Shown here: positions 1 through 8,700 of the stretch, one piece after another
How positions within the stretch are numbered: position 1 is the first letter of the stretch
Layout of the letters: every line of letters begins with the position of its first letter
Origin: Nostoc sp. KVJ20
GTDB taxonomy: Bacteria > Cyanobacteriota > Cyanobacteriia > Cyanobacteriales > Nostocaceae
Assembly: GCF_001712795.1 (NCBI RefSeq)
Contig: NZ_KV757637.1
Coordinates: 1-59,678 of the forward strand
Length of the DNA stretch: 59,678 nucleotides
Direction of reading: 5' to 3'
The notes under the pieces: model-generated
What the model saw: only the letters and a program-made list of their open reading frames with translations
Database searches by the model: none
Told to the model about the DNA's origin: nothing
Position numbers and translations under genes: made by a program

Positions 1-74
1 TGACGTTGTGATATTCCACCTGACAAGTATGTATCCAATATTTTTTGGCGAAAGTCGAGGGAATATGGTTTCAT
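1..74 (-). CDS. IS630-type transposase, N-terminal fragment (runs off the window)
   Basis: The first 24 codons are visible, beginning MKPYSLDFRQKIL and continuing with a Leu-Ser-Gly-Gly-Ile-Ser-Gln-Arg stretch. This is the usual start of cyanobacterial IS630/Tc1-mariner transposases, where it forms the first helix-turn-helix that binds the element ends. The ATG lies at 74-72. The rest of the gene, including the DDE catalytic domain, lies outside the window to the left. It is on the same strand as, and just downstream of, the truncated NACHT-type gene, which suggests this element broke that gene. The family call rests on the N-terminal signature only. Confidence 0.7.
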   Translation of the reverse strand, partial: MKPYSLDFRQKILDTYLSGGISQR

Positions 75-141
75 TTTTACCCTTGAGTAGATGCACTGAA
101 TTTATCTTAATTAGTGTACTTTATTAGACTGGTAAACGCCA
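1..141 (-). mobile_element. End of an IS630-type insertion element
   Basis: This stretch contains the transposase start and the leader between it and the NACHT-type gene. The coding similarity of that neighbour stops after its Lys-Glu-His codons, next to a TA dinucleotide at 142-143. IS630 elements duplicate TA on insertion, so I place the element border at about 141. The other end is outside the window and I could not verify terminal inverted repeats, so the border is inferred. Confidence 0.5.
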
Positions 142-1264
142 TATGCTCTTTCGCCCGATCATTTAGCCAATGATCAATGTAGCCTTCAATCCAACCATCA
201 TCCTCGTTGTATTGACTAACCCCCAATTTTTCTTGAGTAACAGGATCATATTCTTCTTTAATACAAGCAAGAGGAACATACATTCTGTCAATACCCTTAC
301 GCTTAACCTCAGCTTCTAGCCAGTCTAAGTATTTGCTAAAGTCAGCCTGTTCATCTAGTAGTTCGTCAAAGGTATAGCAGAAGATATCTTGATTTTCTTC
401 CTTTTTCACTTCATTGCGAGCTGCTGGGCTAATTCTGCGAGCAGCGACTAGCCAAGCTTCTTTTGTCTTATGCTCATCTACAGCTTTTCGTAAAGATTGA
501 ACATCACTTAGCCCTCCTTCACGCTCAACACCACGTACAAAGATGCGGTCATATCCTCGCCGTGCTGGAATATTAATGATCCACTCAAAAAATTTCTCTT
601 CTTCTACTTTATAGCTATCAAACTTGTATCCTATAGTTTCAAACCACCCCCTCATTTGCTGTGCTAATATAAATATCCCAATCTTTTCATTCTTTGACTC
701 ATCTGCTGGTTGAAGTTTTTGATAAGTTTGTGACTGTATAGCTAACTCAAGTAGAATTTCATTTGGTTCTTTTAGCTTAGATAACTGCTCTTGAAGAACT
801 GATAAATTTTGATTTATAGCGTCAAGCTTTCGATCTCTTAAAACTTCTGATGGTTTGCGTGTGCTGTTGGCAACCTCAAGAAAAGCCATAGCAAAAGCAG
901 CATATTCTGGAAACGGGTCAATACCAAGTTTTTTGATTTCATCACCCAAGGCATACCCATCTATAAAATCTTGACCTTTTTTGATGAATATTAAAGGGTC
1001 ATTCTGTTCAAATGCTTCACGGAAAGCCTGCTTAATTTCTTCCTGCCGAAATAATTCTAGAATTTCATGTGGTTTTCCAACCCCGTACTGCACAAGAGTA
1101 TAGACATATACACCAGAAAAATCAGCAGGTGGATACTCATACTTAAGATTCAGTTTCTTTAATAATTTAATTACAGCCTCTTTACGCTCGAACTTGTTTT
1201 TTATAGGAGTAGCTGCCATACTAGCAATTGCTGTGATTGCTTTCGATAATAGGTCTACAGTCAT
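107..1264 (-). pseudogene. NACHT/STAND-type protein, N-terminal part only (truncated by IS)
   Basis: The 385-residue product has an N-terminal helical region (about 1-150), a short linker helix, and a region around 190-330 that resembles the Mrr/restriction-endonuclease-like segment found before the NTPase in many Nostoc NACHT proteins (key stretches: YDRIFVRGVE, AWLVAARRIS, CYTFDELLDE). In such proteins the segment ending WLNDRAKEH is normally followed at once by a Walker A loop (GxxGTGKT). Here it runs into 11 unrelated residues and a stop next to an IS630-type transposase gene. The ATPase and sensor domains are therefore missing from this reading frame. Intact relatives are STAND NTPases, some of which act in antiphage or stress signalling. 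Family assignment is from memory of conserved wording, so it is moderately sure. Confidence 0.6.
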
Positions 1265-1461
1265 AAATCTTATCTAGATACAGATGATTAAGATGAACCA
1301 ATATTGGTAGCTATTATGCTACAGCATATAGACCTTCAAGGTCTTTGCAATATAGGAATTGGATAATACATAGAAGCTATATTGCAGTAAAAATATATAC
1401 TAACAAAGTGTTGTGAACTTTGTTCATAGGTTTGAGTAGGCTAATCGCCTGACTTTTTGCT

Positions 1462-2394
1462 CTACAATCTCTGCAACCTTTCCTCCATCCCGGCGTTGCC
1501 CTGTAAGCCGCCTGTGTGTACTAGCAACAATGAGTCGCCTTTACAAAAAAATCCCTGCTTTAGTAAATCCATCACTCCGTAAAACATTTTGGCAGTATAT
1601 ACGTAATCGAGAGGTACGCCATGTTCCTGTGTAAACTGCCGGCTGAATAGTAGTAACTCATCGTTCACTTTTGCATAGCCGCCAAAATGGTAATCACATA
1701 CCAATTCCCAGGAAGCGGGAGAAGTATATGGTGCAGGTAAACCAGAGGTGAGGTAATTTGTCAATAAAGTTTCGATTTCTTGTGCAAGAAATGCCCCATT
1801 TTTCAATACGGGAAATGCGATCGCTCTTTGCGTTTGATCCAACGAAAGCGCAATCCCCGCCAGTGTGGTAGCCGTACCGCAAGCAACGCATATATGATTA
1901 AATGCAATCGCATCACCAATAATTATCTCTGTGCAGCCGCGCACACCATTTAAATTACTCCCGCCTTCGGGAATGATAAACACCTCGCCGAAACGTTGTT
2001 GCAGATATTCCTGTAATGCTGGTGTGTTGCGCTGTCGATACATCTCGCGGTTCAGGTACACAAGCTCCATACCCTGCTGTACAGCAAAACTCAGCGTTGG
2101 GTTTAATGGTAGCCTCTCCTCCCCACGAATTACGCCGATGGTGCGAAAACCAAAAAGATTACCAGCCGCCGCAGTTGCATAGATGTGATTGGAATAAGCA
2201 CCGCCAAAGGTTAACAGCGTTGTGAAATTTTTCTCTCTGGCTTCTAAAAGATTGTATTTCAGCTTGAACCACTTATTGCCGTTAACCCACCGGTGCATGA
2301 GATCCAAGCGCAGCACATACAGATCAACACCAGCCTGGAGAGCAATTTCGCTGTTGATTTGTTGTATGGGAGGAGGAAAAAATATTAACGACAT
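1462..2394 (-). CDS. PLP-dependent ACC deaminase / D-cysteine desulfhydrase family protein
   Basis: This 310-residue enzyme belongs to the tryptophan-synthase-beta fold of PLP enzymes. The N-terminal GNKWFKLKY segment (from about residue 39) holds the likely Schiff-base lysine. GGAYSNHIYATA (about 64-75) is the Ser-Asn-His substrate and cofactor loop typical of 1-aminocyclopropane-1-carboxylate deaminases and D-cysteine desulfhydrases. CGTATTLAG is the phosphate-binding glycine/threonine loop. The length is normal for the family. The sequence alone does not separate ACC deaminase from D-cysteine desulfhydrase; the latter activity is the commoner outcome in bacteria. The gene stands alone, divergent from flv4. 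Confidence 0.8.
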   Translation of the reverse strand: MSLIFFPPPIQQINSEIALQAGVDLYVLRLDLMHRWVNGNKWFKLKYNLLEAREKNFTTLLTFGGAYSNHIYATAAAGNLFGFRTIGVIRGEERLPLNPTLSFAVQQGMELVYLNREMYRQRNTPALQEYLQQRFGEVFIIPEGGSNLNGVRGCTEIIIGDAIAFNHICVACGTATTLAGIALSLDQTQRAIAFPVLKNGAFLAQEIETLLTNYLTSGLPAPYTSPASWELVCDYHFGGYAKVNDELLLFSRQFTQEHGVPLDYVYTAKMFYGVMDLLKQGFFCKGDSLLLVHTGGLQGNAGMEERLQRL

Positions 2395-2604
2395 CCATAA
2401 ACATTTTAACTTAGTATTTATATCTTCTCACATTCATTATTGAAGATAAAAGTAATGATAAACATTGAGCAATTCAATGGTAAATGACGAATAAAACTTT
2501 CTGATGATTAGCTTTAGAAATTGGCATTTTACTAATTGAGTATTTCAAGTAAATATAAGAAACATAACGCTCTCTTCAGACAAAAATATTTTTGGAGAAA
2601 ACAA

Positions 2605-4335
2605 ATGGTTGCACTCATAGAGCTTACTCAAGCTACTCCCAACCCAGGACGTTTGACGATTCAAACTGTTGAAATTGCTCCTCAAACAACTGCTATTCGT
2701 TGTCTCGACTGGGATAGAGAACGTTTTGATGTCGAGTTTGGTTTACAGAATGGTACAACCTATAATTCTTTCTTAATTCAGGGAGAAAAAGTTGCCTTAG
2801 TTGACACATCTCACCGGAAGTTTGAGGAATTATATCTTGAGGTAGTGGCGGGATTAATTGATCCGGCTAAGATAGACTATTTGATTATTAGCCACACGGA
2901 ACCAGACCATAGTGGGTTAGTGAAAGATATTTTACAATTAGCTCCCTCAATTACTGTTGTTGGTGCAAAGGTAGCTATTCAATTTCTAGAAAATATGGTT
3001 CATCAGCCGTTTAAATCAATGCAGGTCAAAAGTGGAGAACGATTAGATTTAGGCAATGGACACGAATTAGAATTTATATCTGCACCTAACTTACACTGGC
3101 CTGACACAATCTTGACTTATGACCACAAAACTAGCACTCTCTACACCTGTGATGTGTTTGGGATGCATTACTGTGATGACCACACTTATGATGAAAATAT
3201 CACCTTACTTGAGGAAGACTTTCAATATTATTATGATTGCCTGATGGGGCCTAATGCTCGGTCTGTCTTGACAGCTTTAAAGCGGATTGAAAACTTAAAA
3301 ATAGAAACAGTTGCCACGGGACATGGCCCTTTATTACAACACTATATCTCTGAATGGCTGGGGCGCTATCAAAATTGGAGTTTAGAACAAGCAAAAACAG
3401 AGACATTAGTGGCTCTATTTTATGTTGAAGATTACGGGTATAGTGAGCATTTAGCCCGTACCATAGCTCATGGATGTGTGAAAACAGGTGTGGCAGTAGA
3501 ATTAGTTCCTCTTAATAGTTCCGAGCCTCAAGAAGTTCGAGAATTAGTTGCACAATCTTCTGGTTTAGTAATTGCAATGCCACCCCAATCTCTGGTGATA
3601 GCTCAAGCGGCTTTAAGTACGATTTTAGCTGCTGTTCACAAGAAGCAGGCAATTGGTTTATTAGAGTCAGGAGGTGGAGAAGATGAACCTGTTTATCCTT
3701 TACGTAATAAGTTTCAAGAACTGGGATTAACTGAAGCTTTTCCACCTATTTTAGTTAAGGAAATTCCTACCCAAGCAACGGAACAGCTTTGTGATGAAGC
3801 GGGGACAGATATGGGTCAATGGTTGAACCGCGATCGCACCATAAAACAGATAAAATCTATCAATACCGAGTTAGAGAAAGCTTTAGGGCGGATTAGCACA
3901 GGATTATACATCATCACCGCCAAAAAAGGAGAAATTCAGAGTGCAATGCTGGCTTCTTGGGTGACACAAGCGAGTCTTGAGCCTTTGGGAGTGGCGATCG
4001 CAGTATCCAAAGATCGGGCAATTGAATCCTTGATGCACGTTGGCGATCGCTTTGTTTTAAATGTTTTAGAAGAAGGCAAATATCAAGGATTAATGAAACA
4101 TTTTCTCAAACGTTTTGCTCCTGGTGCAGATAGATTTGCTGGAGTAAAAACATATCCAGCTAAAAATGAATCGCCTGTTTTAGCTGAAGCTTTGGCTTAC
4201 ATGGAATGTGAAATTACTAGTCGCATGGATTGTGGCGATCATTGGGTAATTTATAGCACTGTTCAAACTGGAAGAGTTGCCAAGCTAGATGCACTTACCG
4301 CCGTCCATCACCGGAAAATTGGCAATCATTACTAA
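2605..4335 (+). CDS. flv4: Flavodiiron protein Flv4-type (with flavin reductase domain)
   Basis: A soluble, probably membrane-associated, electron-sink enzyme of about 576 residues. Order: metallo-beta-lactamase-like diiron domain (1-250), flavodoxin domain (about 265-400) and C-terminal flavin reductase domain (about 430-576). The diiron ligands are complete: His-x-Glu-x-Asp-His in SHTEPDHSG, His in NLHWPD, Asp in TCDVFGMHY and His in ATGHGPLL. The start at 2605 (MVALIELTQ) is preferred to the upstream start at 2536 because it has a ggag ribosome site 8 bases before it and gives the family length. Canonical ligands, gene order and the downstream PsiE-like and Flv2-like genes match the cyanobacterial flv4-sll0218-flv2 operon, which relieves photosystem II under low CO2 and high light. 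Confidence 0.9.
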   Translation: MVALIELTQATPNPGRLTIQTVEIAPQTTAIRCLDWDRERFDVEFGLQNGTTYNSFLIQGEKVALVDTSHRKFEELYLEVVAGLIDPAKIDYLIISHTEPDHSGLVKDILQLAPSITVVGAKVAIQFLENMVHQPFKSMQVKSGERLDLGNGHELEFISAPNLHWPDTILTYDHKTSTLYTCDVFGMHYCDDHTYDENITLLEEDFQYYYDCLMGPNARSVLTALKRIENLKIETVATGHGPLLQHYISEWLGRYQNWSLEQAKTETLVALFYVEDYGYSEHLARTIAHGCVKTGVAVELVPLNSSEPQEVRELVAQSSGLVIAMPPQSLVIAQAALSTILAAVHKKQAIGLLESGGGEDEPVYPLRNKFQELGLTEAFPPILVKEIPTQATEQLCDEAGTDMGQWLNRDRTIKQIKSINTELEKALGRISTGLYIITAKKGEIQSAMLASWVTQASLEPLGVAIAVSKDRAIESLMHVGDRFVLNVLEEGKYQGLMKHFLKRFAPGADRFAGVKTYPAKNESPVLAEALAYMECEITSRMDCGDHWVIYSTVQTGRVAKLDALTAVHHRKIGNHY

Positions 4336-4336
4336 T

Positions 4337-4385
4337 TTGTCATTGGTCATTTGTCATTGGTCATTTGTCATTTGTCATTTATCAT
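4337..4385 (+). repeat. Tandem heptamers of the gtcattt / gtcattg type
   Basis: Back-to-back copies of a seven-base unit (gtcattt, gtcattg) fill the gap between flv4 and the next gene. The same unit recurs at 11363-11411, 24652-24668 and, in reverse complement, at 11862-11925, 13657-13700 and 24797-24822. These are short tandemly repeated repetitive sequences common in Nostocales intergenic DNA. Confidence 0.8.
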
Positions 4386-4445
4386 TAGGCTCCCCTGTTC
4401 CCCAACAGACGCGATGAATCACGTCTATACAACTCCCAAAAAACT

Positions 4446-4958
4446 ATGTATAAATCTGTTGAAAATACCCCGATTAGTATGTATGAAATCAATCGTGGGC
4501 GCGTTGTGCGAACCTTGGAATTTATCCAAGATGTGATTGTGATTTGTTTGTGTATCGGTTTATTTAGCTTCATGGTGCTTCAGGTGAGAGATATGTTTCT
4601 CTCCTTGCTTCCACCTCTAGATTTTCATGCTGTTACTGCCGATATTCTCTTTTTGCTTATCTTAGTTGAGTTATTCCGACTGCTGATTATTTACCTACAG
4701 GAACATCGAGTATCTATTGGGGTAGCTGTTGAAGTTTCCATCGTTTCCGCTTTGCGAGAAGTCATTGTTAAAGGTGTTTTAGAAACAAGTTGGAGTCAAG
4801 TTTTAGCAACTTGTGCCTTTTTATTAGTGCTGGGAATACTACTGTTACTCCGAGTTTGGCTACCCCCTACTTTTGAAGGTATCGATCCCGAACAACAAGT
4901 ATCTAAACGCTATAGAAGCCGAGTTAAGTCTGAATTAACACAAACCAATGGTCATTAA
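4446..4958 (+). CDS. PsiE-like membrane protein of the flv4-flv2 operon
   Basis: A 170-residue integral membrane protein with about four hydrophobic segments (roughly residues 30-50, 60-85, 95-115 and 115-140) and a charged C-terminal tail. It resembles the phosphate-starvation-inducible PsiE family. Its position between two flavodiiron genes is that of sll0218 in Synechocystis, a thylakoid protein linked by published work to photosystem II stability. Start: ATG at 4446 gives MYKSVENTP; a second Met at residue 12 is possible. Function here is inferred from operon position. It lies 110 bases after flv4, with repeat DNA between. Confidence 0.75.
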   Translation: MYKSVENTPISMYEINRGRVVRTLEFIQDVIVICLCIGLFSFMVLQVRDMFLSLLPPLDFHAVTADILFLLILVELFRLLIIYLQEHRVSIGVAVEVSIVSALREVIVKGVLETSWSQVLATCAFLLVLGILLLLRVWLPPTFEGIDPEQQVSKRYRSRVKSELTQTNGH

Positions 4959-4963
4959 AAATA

Positions 4964-4999
4964 GGGAGTGGGGAGTGGGGAGTGGGGAGTGGGGAGTGG
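4964..4999 (+). repeat. Tandem gggagtg repeats
   Basis: About five copies of a seven-base unit (gggagtg) directly after the PsiE-like gene. A related tract (ttaggagt units) lies at 13612-13640. Intergenic short tandem repeat without coding sense. Confidence 0.8.
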
Positions 5000-5020
5000 A
5001 GAGTAGTTAGGGAGATGAGG

Positions 5021-5145
5021 CAATACGGTTCGGATAAGCATTTTTCATTTTCCTTGTGGTCTGGGGAAAGGGTAAGGGGTAAAGGGTAAAGGATGTATTC
5101 AAAACCTTTCCCCTTTTCCCTTTCCCCTTTAACCGAACCGTATTG
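5021..5145. mobile_element. Miniature inverted-repeat element (family A, copy 1)
   Basis: The ends are aatacggttcgg (5022-5033) and its exact reverse complement ccgaaccgtatt (5133-5144). The interior contains purine-rich and pyrimidine-rich tracts that can pair, so the whole element can fold. It is flanked on both sides by the 11-base direct repeat gggagatgagg (5010-5020 and 5145-5155), the mark of target duplication. A related element with the same ggataagcatttt motif next to its left end lies at 43192-43310. It sits in the flv4-flv2 operon, upstream of flv2. Confidence 0.8.
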
Positions 5146-5170
5146 GGAGATGAGGGAGACAAGGATAATA

Positions 5171-5240
5171 ACCAATGCCCAATTGTCAATTCCCAATTCC
5201 CAATGCCCCATTCCCAATTCCCAATGCCCAATTCCCAATT
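5171..5240 (+). repeat. Tandem cccaatt/cccaatg heptamers
   Basis: Repeated seven-base units (cccaatt, cccaatg) immediately upstream of flv2. An upstream in-frame extension of flv2 (from 5143) is made only of this repeat and the miniature element end, so it is not counted as coding. The reverse complement of this unit occurs at 22834-22873. Confidence 0.8.
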
Positions 5241-5256
5241 ATTAACAGAGGTTATT

Positions 5257-6993
5257 ATGTCTGCAAATACTTTAACTACCAGCCATCCTAGAGATGTACA
5301 AGTTGCTGAAATTGGTAAAAATACTCTGATTCTGCGATCGCGGACTTGGGACAGATTAAAATTTGAGGTGGAATATTCCCGCCAACGAGGGACTACAGCA
5401 AATTCTTATCTGATTCAAGCTGATAAAAAGGCTTTAATTGACCCTCCCGGCGAATCTTTTACCGAAATTTACCTTGAGCAACTTGCACAACATCTAGATT
5501 TCATCTCCCTCGATTACATTGTTCTCAGTCATGTCAACCCGAACCGCAGAGCAACCTTGCGAGTATTGCTCTCTCTGGTTCCTCAAGCCACTCTCATTTG
5601 TTCTCGCCCCGCCGCCAATGCTCTCAAAACCGCTTTTCCCGAATTTGAATCACCTATTCAAGCGATGCGATCGCAGGATACTCTAAATTTAGGACAAGGA
5701 CATCTTCTATCATTTATCTCTGTACCGACTCCCCGGTGGGCGGATGGACTTTGTACCTACGATGCCGCTACAAAAATTCTCTACACAGACAAACTTTTTG
5801 GCGCTCATATTTGCGAAGATACTTTGTTTGATGAAGATTGGAAGGGATTAGATGCGGAACGTCGTTACTATTTTGAATGTCTCCATGCACCCCAAGCTAA
5901 ACAAGTCGAAGTAGCCTTAGATAAAATATCGCTTTTGGGAGCCAGATGTTATGCTCCAGCACACGGCCCGGTTGTTCGTTACAGCCTGAGTCGTTTTACC
6001 TATGATTACCGCCAATGGTGTCAAGGACAAAAATCTCAAGAATTAAGTGTCGCTTTGCTTTATGCTTCTGCTTATGGAAATACAGCAATTTTGGCGAATG
6101 CGATCGCTCAAGGTTTAGTCCAAAATGGAGTTAATGTAGAATCAATCAACTGTGAACTAGCCGATTCTGCGGAGATTAACCGCATTGTCGAAACCTGCGA
6201 TGGCTTGATTATCGGCTCACCTACTTTAGGCGGCCATGCACCAACTCAAATTCAAACTGCTTTAGGAATAGTTCTCTCTGTGGCGGCTAAAACTAAGTTA
6301 GCAGGGGTGTTTGGTTCTTACGGTTGGAGTGGCGAGGCAATTGATTTACTAGAAAGCAAGCTCAAAGATGCAAATTATCAACTAGGGTTTGAAACGATTC
6401 GGGTGCGTTTCAGTCCGACTCCTGAGATTCTCCAACAGTGTCAAGAAGCAGGTGCTTTTTTTGCCCAAAACTTGAAGAAAACTAAAAAACTGCGGACTTC
6501 CCGCCAGATTGTCACAGAAACCCATGTAGATCGTACCGAACAAGCGGTGGGGCGGATCATTGGTTCTCTGTGTGTTGTGACAACTCGTGATGAAGAAGCC
6601 CACAAAGGCGTTTTAACTTCTTGGGTATCCCAGGCAACTTTTAACCCGCCAGGAATTATGATTGCGATCGCTAACGAGCAAAATGCAGATTTAATGCATC
6701 ATCCTGGTGATAAATTTGTGCTAAATATCCTCAAAGAAGGAAGAAATGTCCGACGCTATTTTTCTCGTCATAGCACTTTAGGCGATAATCCCTTTGCAAA
6801 TCTTGCCACAAAAACGGCTCTAAATGGTTGTTTGATTCTGAATGAGGCATTAGCCTATTTAGAATGTACAGTGCAAAATCAGCTTGAATGTGGCGATCGA
6901 TGGTTAATTTATGCCGTCATCAATCACGGTGAAGTTTTGGAAAACGATGGTGTCACTGCTTTAGAGTATCGGAAATCTGGCAGCTATTATTAA
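5257..6993 (+). CDS. flv2: Flavodiiron protein Flv2-type (degenerate diiron site)
   Basis: The partner of Flv4 in cyanobacterial photoprotection, about 578 residues with the same three domains: lactamase-like (1-250), flavodoxin (about 262-400) and flavin reductase (about 435-578). The diiron site is degenerate. The canonical HxExDH motif reads His-Val-Asn-Pro-Asn-Arg (LSHVNPNRRAT), and the next His is Arg (TPRWADG), while the later Asp (TDKLFGAH) and His (PAHGPV) remain. Loss of ligands is the known feature of the Flv1/Flv2 class, which acts as a heterodimer with Flv3/Flv4. The start at 5257 (MSANTLTTS) follows an agag ribosome site and excludes repeat-derived codons. Confidence 0.88.
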   Translation: MSANTLTTSHPRDVQVAEIGKNTLILRSRTWDRLKFEVEYSRQRGTTANSYLIQADKKALIDPPGESFTEIYLEQLAQHLDFISLDYIVLSHVNPNRRATLRVLLSLVPQATLICSRPAANALKTAFPEFESPIQAMRSQDTLNLGQGHLLSFISVPTPRWADGLCTYDAATKILYTDKLFGAHICEDTLFDEDWKGLDAERRYYFECLHAPQAKQVEVALDKISLLGARCYAPAHGPVVRYSLSRFTYDYRQWCQGQKSQELSVALLYASAYGNTAILANAIAQGLVQNGVNVESINCELADSAEINRIVETCDGLIIGSPTLGGHAPTQIQTALGIVLSVAAKTKLAGVFGSYGWSGEAIDLLESKLKDANYQLGFETIRVRFSPTPEILQQCQEAGAFFAQNLKKTKKLRTSRQIVTETHVDRTEQAVGRIIGSLCVVTTRDEEAHKGVLTSWVSQATFNPPGIMIAIANEQNADLMHHPGDKFVLNILKEGRNVRRYFSRHSTLGDNPFANLATKTALNGCLILNEALAYLECTVQNQLECGDRWLIYAVINHGEVLENDGVTALEYRKSGSYY

Positions 6994-7143
6994 TCTGACT
7001 TTTTACGGTATTTGAAAAACCTCTCTCAAAATCTCTCTCCTAAAAGGAGAGAGATTTTGAATTTTCCCCCTTCCCGCGACGAGTTGGGGGTTAGGAAGTT
7101 TTTCGTGAGGGACTTCCAGAGAATAAAATATACAGTTAATAAA

Positions 7144-7156
7144 AATGATAATCATT
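7144..7156. promoter_or_regulatory. Fur-box-like palindrome
   Basis: The sequence aatgataatcatt is a perfect 6-1-6 inverted repeat and equals the central 13 bases of the classical ferric-uptake-regulator consensus. No intact gene starts just downstream on either strand: flv2 ends about 150 bases to the left and a decayed gene lies to the right. It may be a relic of a lost iron-regulated promoter, or chance. Confidence 0.4.
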
Positions 7157-7165
7157 CTGAAAGGA

Positions 7166-7198
7166 GAGAGAGCAGTTGCCGACAGCAACTGCTCTCTC
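7166..7198. terminator. Perfect 14-bp hairpin
   Basis: Arms gagagagcagttgc and gcaactgctctctc enclose a 5-base loop (cgaca). There is no following T-run, so factor-independent termination is uncertain. It may instead be part of the local repeat element. Confidence 0.4.
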
Positions 7199-7299
7199 CT
7201 AACAAAATATATGCAATATAAATGTCTGCACTCAACAATAAAAGAGCGCAGTGAGGAGAATGGCTATTGCACGAAAAACTGTTATTTAACTTCTAACAA

Positions 7300-7760
7300 T
7301 TACGTTGCTCCGTAACAAATATCAACAAACCACTTGCCTACGTTTGGTAAATTCTCTTGACCCAAATTAGTCAAACGTGAAATTTTATTTTCAATTTCTT
7401 GCATAGCTTCTTTAGTTAAACACACCCCATTAGCATAAGTTTGAGTGACTAACTTATCGCCAACTTTGTGACTTTCAAAAATCCTCTAAAATATCAACTA
7501 TAAGATCACTAGTTGCTTTAGATTCTGTAAAATACAAAAATAGTTCATCTAACTCTGGAAGATTTACCTCTAAGATTGATTTGAAGAATATCAGTTAATT
7601 TTGTGATTCCAGTATCTGCTGATATTTTGTTAGCACTCAACCCCAAACAAGCAGTAATTAGAGTAACTGCAACGGCGATGTGGTCAGTTGCTTGGCAGTC
7701 ACATTAATAACTACTAAAGCGGGTCTGATTGAATCAGCCGCTTCCGCTTCAATAGTTATA
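7300..7760 (-). pseudogene. Decayed gene, frameshifted, family not recognised
   Basis: On the minus strand coding-like sequence persists but jumps frame at least twice. From the stop at 7300-7302 upward, one frame gives about 55 residues ending KWFVDICYGAT and containing TYANGVCLTKEAMQ. The next frame gives LPELDELFLYFTESKATSD before a stop inside LEDF. A third gives DHIAVAVTLITACLGLSANKI. The pieces read consecutively as one protein, so this is an inactivated gene and not random sequence. I do not recognise the family. No intact start was found. Confidence 0.55.
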
Positions 7761-7827
7761 CAGTTTTTTCAAAAATTAAATAAGATTGATTCCTATGGCT
7801 AAAAATGCCTCACTAAGTTGATATTGC

Positions 7828-8700
7828 TTACTGCACAATCTGATAACACCCATTGGCATTAGGAGGCGCTGTTTGTGTTGAGGCAGTTGTGAGTAGCAGT
7901 GAGTTAGGTGCTTGGCCTAAGCCATTACCTGTAGCAATTACATCAAAAATGACTCCGGGCGGGACTTGTTGATTCGCAACTTCTACTGTGATTGGTGGGT
8001 TGAAGGCATTATTGATCAATGGGTCAAATTGGTCAGGTAGAACTGGATTGAAGTTATATGTACCAGCCGTAAGTTCTGGGTAAGGAATAGCAGTTTTGGG
8101 TGTTAGGTCTGTGATACGAGTTTCATCCACATTTGGGCTAGAGGATTTGCTAATACGGAAATCTATAACAGCGCTAGTTTCCGAAAAGCGATACCAACGT
8201 CCTTTAAATTTACCTGGATTAGGCTGTGTTAAATCCTCTGGAATCACAAAGGGTGATTGATTAAATAATGGTTGACCTGAGGGACCTTGTAGTGTTCCTG
8301 TGATCGCTACTGTATAAGCACTATTAGGCGCTCCTGTAAAGGTTCTAGAAGCAATTGTACTGGAAGTACCAGATTGCACAAAACGTACATTAATATTTCC
8401 TGGTGTTACATTTACATATTTACTAGCTTGACGAAAATCTACATTCTCCAAAACTTTTTGACCGTTGACAATCACATCAACTGGTGATGCAGTAGGAACC
8501 GCAGCGTTAATAACTCTTAATTTGGCAGGGCATCTATAAGGGTTTAGAAGAGAATCTAGTAGACTTAGGCTTCCAGTGGGCAATTTTTGTGAAGGCTCTG
8601 TAGATAGTTGAGAATAGGCTAAACCTTTGTATGGATAACTAGTCAAACTAATTAAAGATAATGTCAAAGCACCTAAGAATAATCGTCTTGTTAGAAACAT
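7828..8700 (-). CDS. Exported DUF4397 domain protein
   Basis: A 290-residue protein with an N-terminal signal peptide (Arg-Arg followed by the hydrophobic run LFLGALTLSLISL, cleavage probably after about residue 29). From about residue 57 it has the DUF4397 pattern: LRVINAAVPTASPVDVIVNG, followed by a beta-rich segment with FRQASKYVNVTPG and YTVAITGT. DUF4397 proteins are extracytoplasmic beta-sandwich proteins of unknown function. The remainder (150-290) is low-complexity beta sequence with no motif I can name. A cctcct tract just upstream on the plus strand (aggagga on the coding strand) is a strong ribosome site for this start. Confidence 0.75.
   Translation of the reverse strand: MFLTRRLFLGALTLSLISLTSYPYKGLAYSQLSTEPSQKLPTGSLSLLDSLLNPYRCPAKLRVINAAVPTASPVDVIVNGQKVLENVDFRQASKYVNVTPGNINVRFVQSGTSSTIASRTFTGAPNSAYTVAITGTLQGPSGQPLFNQSPFVIPEDLTQPNPGKFKGRWYRFSETSAVIDFRISKSSSPNVDETRITDLTPKTAIPYPELTAGTYNFNPVLPDQFDPLINNAFNPPITVEVANQQVPPGVIFDVIATGNGLGQAPNSLLLTTASTQTAPPNANGCYQIVQ

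Larger units (their letters stand above)
6994..7299. other. Intergenic: Nostoc-type composite repeat, Fur-box-like site and hairpin
   Basis: No gene seen. 7018-7110 is a dispersed repeat (…ctctcctaaaaggagagag…ttttgaattttccccc…) also present at 34631-34861 and 38450-38650. A Fur-box-like palindrome lies at 7144-7156 and a strong hairpin at 7166-7198. Short open frames across this stretch are made of repeat sequence. Confidence 0.7.

Noticed and set aside
4924..5238. Minus-strand ORFs of 74-104 codons in the flv spacer
   Set aside because: The translations are Gly/Trp/Leu-rich repeats (GNWEWGIG type) from tandem heptamers.
5143..5256. In-frame N-terminal extension of flv2
   Set aside because: It is encoded by the end of a miniature element and cccaatt heptamers. 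The conserved protein starts at 5257.
7012..7221. 69-codon ORF after flv2
   Set aside because: It is made of the dispersed ctctctcctaaaagg repeat and a hairpin.
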